From: Chamaesiphon sp.
Lineage (GTDB): Bacteria; Cyanobacteriota; Cyanobacteriia; Cyanobacteriales; Chamaesiphonaceae
Direction: 5' to 3'
Length of the DNA: 7,422 nt
Assembly (NCBI GenBank): GCA_020059425.1
Contig: JAGVCD010000324.1
Location: 1 to 7,422 of the forward strand
The notes beneath the pieces were generated by a model. That model was not told the DNA's origin. It made no database searches and saw only the letters and a list, made by a program, of their open reading frames with translations. The number at the start of each line of letters is the position of its first letter. The stretch's first letter is position 1. Shown here one piece after another: positions 5,329-7,422 of this stretch. The position numbers and the translations under genes are program-made.

Positions 5329-5963
5329 TAATTCCTCCAATCACGTTGTAATTCATCAGCCACACGCCGGTAGTCGGCTTCCGCTTCGCGGGCTTGCTTA
5401 CCCCGCATTTGAACGACAGTGGCTCCTTCTAGTGCCGCTCGTTCGTGAGCCTTATAAGCTCGGACAAAAGAGTGACAGGTGGGAATACCCAAACTCATTA
5501 GTTGATTTTGAGCTTCGATCGCTTCCCCCAAACTCCGACTATCGACTTTAGTAAACAAAACCCGATGCGGAATTTTAGTAGGCGAGACCACCTCCTGCAC
5601 CGTTTGAATCAGGGCAACCAAATCCATCGGGGCACAAGGACTGGGCAAAACTACATAGTCAGCAATTTCGATCATCGCTGCCAAAGCAGTCGCGCGCAAT
5701 GCTGGCGGCGTATCTACTAATATTAAATTGTAGCCTTGAAGTTGCTTTAAATTTCGGAGATCTTCAGGTTTAGTCATTTGGAGGCAATTAAAGGGCATTT
5801 CACCACGACTAGCCCACCAGGTACAGCTGCCCTGCTCATCGGTATCTACCACCGAGACTTGATATTTTTCGGCCAAAATGGCCGCCAAACCCATAGTAGT
5901 AGTGGTTTTGCCAACACCACCTTTACCATTATGAACAACGACAATCTGAGGTTCTTTTTTCAT
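5328..5963 (-). CDS. ParA-family ATPase, candidate McdA (type 2)
   Basis: This 211-residue protein is a small ParA/MinD-family ATPase. It has the deviant Walker A motif NGKGGVGKTT with signature lysine Lys14 and P-loop lysine Lys19, the A' motif DTDEQGS (40-46), and Walker B ILVDTPP with Asp84. It lacks the N-terminal helix-turn-helix domain of large plasmid ParA proteins. Such ATPases bind nucleoid DNA as ATP dimers and are displaced by a partner, moving the cargo. In cyanobacteria the match to an adjacent coiled-coil protein with a C-terminal Trp points to McdA, which distributes carboxysomes; the intact signature lysine would place it with type 2 McdA. The ATG at 5963 was chosen because the family starts just before this motif; an in-frame TTG at 6017 would add 18 residues that look unrelated. 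Other ParA-type positioning ATPases cannot be excluded. Confidence 0.82.
   Translation of the reverse strand: MKKEPQIVVVHNGKGGVGKTTTTMGLAAILAEKYQVSVVDTDEQGSCTWWASRGEMPFNCLQMTKPEDLRNLKQLQGYNLILVDTPPALRATALAAMIEIADYVVLPSPCAPMDLVALIQTVQEVVSPTKIPHRVLFTKVDSRSLGEAIEAQNQLMSLGIPTCHSFVRAYKAHERAALEGATVVQMRGKQAREAEADYRRVADELQRDWRN
5334..5338 (-). promoter_or_regulatory. Ribosome binding site for the coiled-coil gene
   Basis: GGAGG on the minus strand lies five bases before ATG 5328 and inside the last codons of the ParA-type gene. The ATG overlaps that gene's stop (TAATG). It is the strongest Shine-Dalgarno sequence seen in the window. It fixes the start and suggests the adaptor is made at a high level relative to the ATPase, whose own start lacks a visible site. 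Confidence 0.8.
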
Positions 5964-6150
5964 GGAGACGCTACTGCAAAGATGCCGATTAATTTTTACT
6001 CTTGGCCAAGACTGCAACCAATATTATTAATCTTCCACCATTGAATCACACCTATTGTTTTATTACTGAACATTATCAAGGTGCAATTAAAAAAATTCAT
6101 TGAAAAAATCTACTGTGTAAATTGAATTAGTAGTTTGGATCAACAGTGCA

Positions 6151-6188
6151 GCAAATTTGTCACCCGCTATTTAACAATTTGCTATATT
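6151..6188 (+). promoter_or_regulatory. Inverted repeat and possible promoter ahead of the DUF4346-like gene
   Basis: GCAAATTTGT (6151-6160) and ACAATTTGC (6174-6182) are complementary apart from one bulged T. TTGTCA (6157-6162) could serve as a -35 box and TATATT (6183-6188) as a -10, although the 20-base spacing is long (18 if GCTATA is used). The repeat therefore overlaps the possible promoter as an operator would. The rest of the 5964-6240 gap is AT-rich, and I see no other element there except a palindrome at 6001-6010. Confidence 0.3.
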
Positions 6189-6240
6189 GTGTAAAGTTAA
6201 GTATTGTCAAATACATTCGATCGACTCCCCAGTGCCAGAA

Positions 6241-6624
6241 ATGACCTTTACTGCTGAAAACCTCCAATCTATCGATCGTCAATTATCAAATCGGGCGATC
6301 GATCTTGATCCGAACGGCTATTTTATTATTTATGTCGATCGAGCAGCCGGACTCATTTGTGCCAAGCACTATACCAATGTAATTGACGATCGAGGATTAG
6401 CCGTAGACCCCGAAACTGGTAAAGTCATCCCCGCCAAAGGTAAAACGGATCGCACCACCGAAACTATTTATTCTGGTAGAACAGCTAAAGAACTATGTGT
6501 AGCCTTATTTGAAGGTGAACAGCCCAGTTTAGTTAGCATGTTTGATCATGCTGCCTATCTTGGCAGGGAAGCCCAACGCGCAGAAATCGCTCTCATTGAC
6601 GGTAGCGAATATATTCAGGATTAA
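6241..6624 (+). CDS. DUF4346-like conserved protein
   Basis: This 127-residue soluble protein resembles the cyanobacterial DUF4346 family from memory. The supporting features are GYFIIYVDRAAGLICAKHY (about 26-44), a central block with small strands, the near-C-terminal FDHAAYLGREAQRAEIAL (101-118), and the ending GSEYIQD. The family is often found alone or fused behind dihydropteroate-synthase-like or MtrA-like domains. Here it is alone. Its biochemical role is unknown, and I do not assign one. The ATG at 6241 is preferred; in-frame GTG and TTG codons upstream would add residues overlapping the possible promoter. It has no partner gene on its strand and ends just before a strong terminator shared with the convergent tRNA. 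Confidence 0.75.
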   Translation: MTFTAENLQSIDRQLSNRAIDLDPNGYFIIYVDRAAGLICAKHYTNVIDDRGLAVDPETGKVIPAKGKTDRTTETIYSGRTAKELCVALFEGEQPSLVSMFDHAAYLGREAQRAEIALIDGSEYIQD

Positions 6625-6652
6625 ATTAAGCGACGGATCGCCTCAACAAAAT

Positions 6653-6684
6653 CGCCCTGTTTCCAAGGAAACAAGGCGGTTTTT
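6653..6684 (+). terminator. Strong bidirectional terminator
   Basis: CGCC-C-TGTTTCC (6653-6664) pairs with GGAAACA-A-GGCG (6667-6678): eleven pairs with one C/A mismatch and a tight loop, followed by GTTTTTG. On the minus strand the same hairpin is followed by ATTTTGTT. It can end both the DUF4346-like gene and the convergent tRNA transcript. Cyanobacteria lack Rho, so such a hairpin is expected between convergent genes. Confidence 0.85.
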
Positions 6685-6697
6685 GAAGCTATTCAAG

Positions 6698-6770
6698 TGA
6701 GCATGGAGGGATTTGAACCCCCGACCCTCAGAACCGGAATCTGATGCTCTATCCACTGAGCCACATGCCC
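6698..6770 (-). tRNA. tRNA-Arg (anticodon CCG)
   Basis: The minus strand folds as a full cloverleaf of 73 bases: acceptor GGGCATG with CATGCTC (one G-U pair), D arm GCTCAGTGGATAGAGC, anticodon stem TCAGA/TCTGA with loop TTCCGGT, a 5-base variable loop, and T arm GGGGG/CCCTC with loop TTCAAAT. The anticodon is CCG, so it reads the arginine codon CGG. The discriminator base is A, and CCA is not encoded and must be added. It lies between nfu upstream and the bidirectional terminator downstream. Confidence 0.96.
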
Positions 6771-6773
6771 TCA

Positions 6774-6793
6774 CTGTGCTAATCATAGCACAG
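6774..6793 (-). other. Perfect hairpin between nfu and tRNA-Arg
   Basis: CTGTGCTA (6774-6781) and TAGCACAG (6786-6793) form eight perfect pairs with a 4-base loop. It sits nine bases after the nfu stop and three bases before the tRNA 5' end on the minus strand. No T run follows. It may be a 3' end or processing structure for nfu, or a weak terminator. Confidence 0.55.
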
Positions 6794-6802
6794 CAAACGA
6801 TC

Positions 6803-7042
6803 CTAGAAAACCTGTTCGATTTCTTCAATTTCGGGAATAGCATCGCGCAGACGACGCTCAATACCCATCCGTAAAGTCATGGTCGAACTGGGACAAGAGC
6901 CACAGGCACCTTGCAGACGCAGTTTAACAATAGGTCCATCGATTTCTACTAACTCGACGTTGCCACCATCCGAAATTAGATAGGGGCGCATTTCGTCCAA
7001 AATTGTCTCAACGTTTTCGTTATTGAGTACTAGTGCTTCCAT
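6803..7042 (-). CDS. nfu: NifU C-terminal-domain iron-sulfur scaffold protein
   Basis: Nfu proteins bind a [4Fe-4S] cluster between two monomers and pass it to target apoproteins. In cyanobacteria the NfuA type is central for supplying photosystem I and other iron-sulfur proteins. The 79-residue protein is a lone NifU C-terminal domain: a helix with [12 protein letters not shown] (11-22), SDGGNVEL, a strand [16 protein letters not shown] with the cluster ligands Cys47 and Cys50, then [19 protein letters not shown]. Its length is normal for the short cyanobacterial form. The ATG at 7042 has a GGAG eight bases upstream and gives the usual N-terminus. It follows the SLH-protein gene by 50 bases on the same strand with no clear terminator between them, so co-transcription is possible. 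Confidence 0.95.
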   Translation of the reverse strand: MEALVLNNENVETILDEMRPYLISDGGNVELVEIDGPIVKLRLQGACGSCPSSTMTLRMGIERRLRDAIPEIEEIEQVF

Positions 7043-7092
7043 TTTTTTAACTCCAATTAGCTCCAATCTTACTTAGGTTTCATTGTAGCTGG

Positions 7093-7422
7093 TTATTTAC
7101 CCGCCGGAATCTTACCATCTTTGACCAGTGCTTCGTAAATTAGAGCCGCTGCTTCTCCTCTGGTGGCAGATTTAACTGGTTGTAATTTGGTATCTGCTCC
7201 ATCCTTGACTACCAACCCAGCAGCAATCGCTGCTCCCATTTTAGGACGAGCGTACTTGGGCAGAGCATCAGCATCAGCATATTTAGTAAGAGCCGCTTCT
7301 GCATCACCGGTAGTAGGTAAACCCAGCCCTTTGGCGAGAGAAATTTGCATCTGGAAGCGGGGGATTTTTTCATCTGGGGCAAATTTGCTGGGAGAATAGC
7401 CCGTCATAAAGCCCATTTTAAC
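7093..7422 (-). CDS. SLH-domain protein, C-terminal part (cut by the window edge)
   Basis: The frame is open to the right edge, so only the last 109 residues are seen; a real start probably lies outside the window even though an ATG occurs at 7416. Two S-layer-homology units are visible. The first reads MGFMTGYSPSKFAPDEKIPRF followed by a helix. The second reads KYADADALPKYARPKMGAAIAAG, then LQPVKSATRGEAAALIYEALV. SLH domains bind cell-wall-linked polymers and hold surface proteins or outer-membrane porins to the peptidoglycan. In many cyanobacterial porins SLH is N-terminal, while here it ends the protein, which fits a secreted or surface protein. The rest of the domain order cannot be judged. 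It is upstream of nfu on the same strand. Confidence 0.88.
   Translation of the reverse strand, partial: VKMGFMTGYSPSKFAPDEKIPRFQMQISLAKGLGLPTTGDAEAALTKYADADALPKYARPKMGAAIAAGLVVKDGADTKLQPVKSATRGEAAALIYEALVKDGKIPAGK

Noticed and set aside
4939..5963. A plasmid-type ParA/ParB partition operon with nearby centromere repeats.
   Set aside because: The second protein has no ParB DNA-binding domain, and no iterated repeats flank the operon; the genes around it are chromosomal housekeeping genes.
6001..6010. The perfect palindrome CTTGGCCAAG in the leader of the ParA-type gene.
   Set aside because: A single ten-base palindrome without a second copy or a promoter box around it is likely chance.
6643..6861. 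A minus-strand reading frame of 72 codons over the tRNA.
   Set aside because: It is the translation of tRNA-Arg and the end of nfu in another frame, a familiar false ORF.
1..7422. CRISPR arrays, insertion sequences or prophage genes.
   Set aside because: No regularly spaced repeats, transposase or integrase motifs, or target duplications were seen. The tRNA gene has no repeated 3' end that would mark an integration site within the window.

Overview
The window looks like a piece of a cyanobacterial chromosome. CGATCG is strongly over-represented (about thirty copies in 7.4 kb where fewer than two are expected by chance), including two perfect HIP1 octamers (GCGATCGC). The gene content also fits: TatA, Pth, MoaA, BioF, Nfu, a DUF4346-like protein and an SLH-domain protein. 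The genes are arranged as short, mostly independent housekeeping units with small accessory modules between them. Nothing suggests a prophage, transposon or CRISPR array.

Left part (1-2098): tatA (minus) and pth (plus) diverge from a roughly 120-base promoter region. moaA, a complete radical-SAM GTP 3',8-cyclase for molybdenum cofactor synthesis, follows pth.

Centre-left (2241-3586) is the most interesting region. Three compact plus-strand ORFs encode an 80-residue peptide with a signal-like hydrophobic N-terminus and the C-terminal tail CPACGMG, a DUF692/MNIO enzyme (multinuclear non-heme iron oxidative enzyme, relative of MbnB, TglH and bufferin synthases), and a 62-residue helical protein overlapping the enzyme by ATGA. 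This has the layout of a ribosomally made, post-translationally modified peptide (RiPP) cassette: precursor, modifying enzyme and small partner. A terminator-like hairpin lies just after the precursor and could keep precursor expression above enzyme expression. I do not recognise the precursor as a described family.

Centre-right (3677-5963, minus): bioF for biotin synthesis, and upstream of it a two-gene operon of a ParA-type ATPase and a 129-residue coiled-coil protein with a tryptophan three residues from its end. This pair best fits McdA/McdB (probably type 2), which positions carboxysomes on the nucleoid, although no carboxysome gene is in the window.

Right part (6045-7422): a DUF4346-like plus-strand gene and tRNA-Arg(CCG) on the minus strand converge on one strong bidirectional terminator hairpin. 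Upstream of the tRNA on the minus strand are nfu (Fe-S scaffold/carrier) and the C-terminal part of an SLH-domain protein that runs off the right edge.

Most start codons were moved inward to ATG codons with better ribosome binding sites or better fit to the family. The start of the MNIO gene is the least certain.
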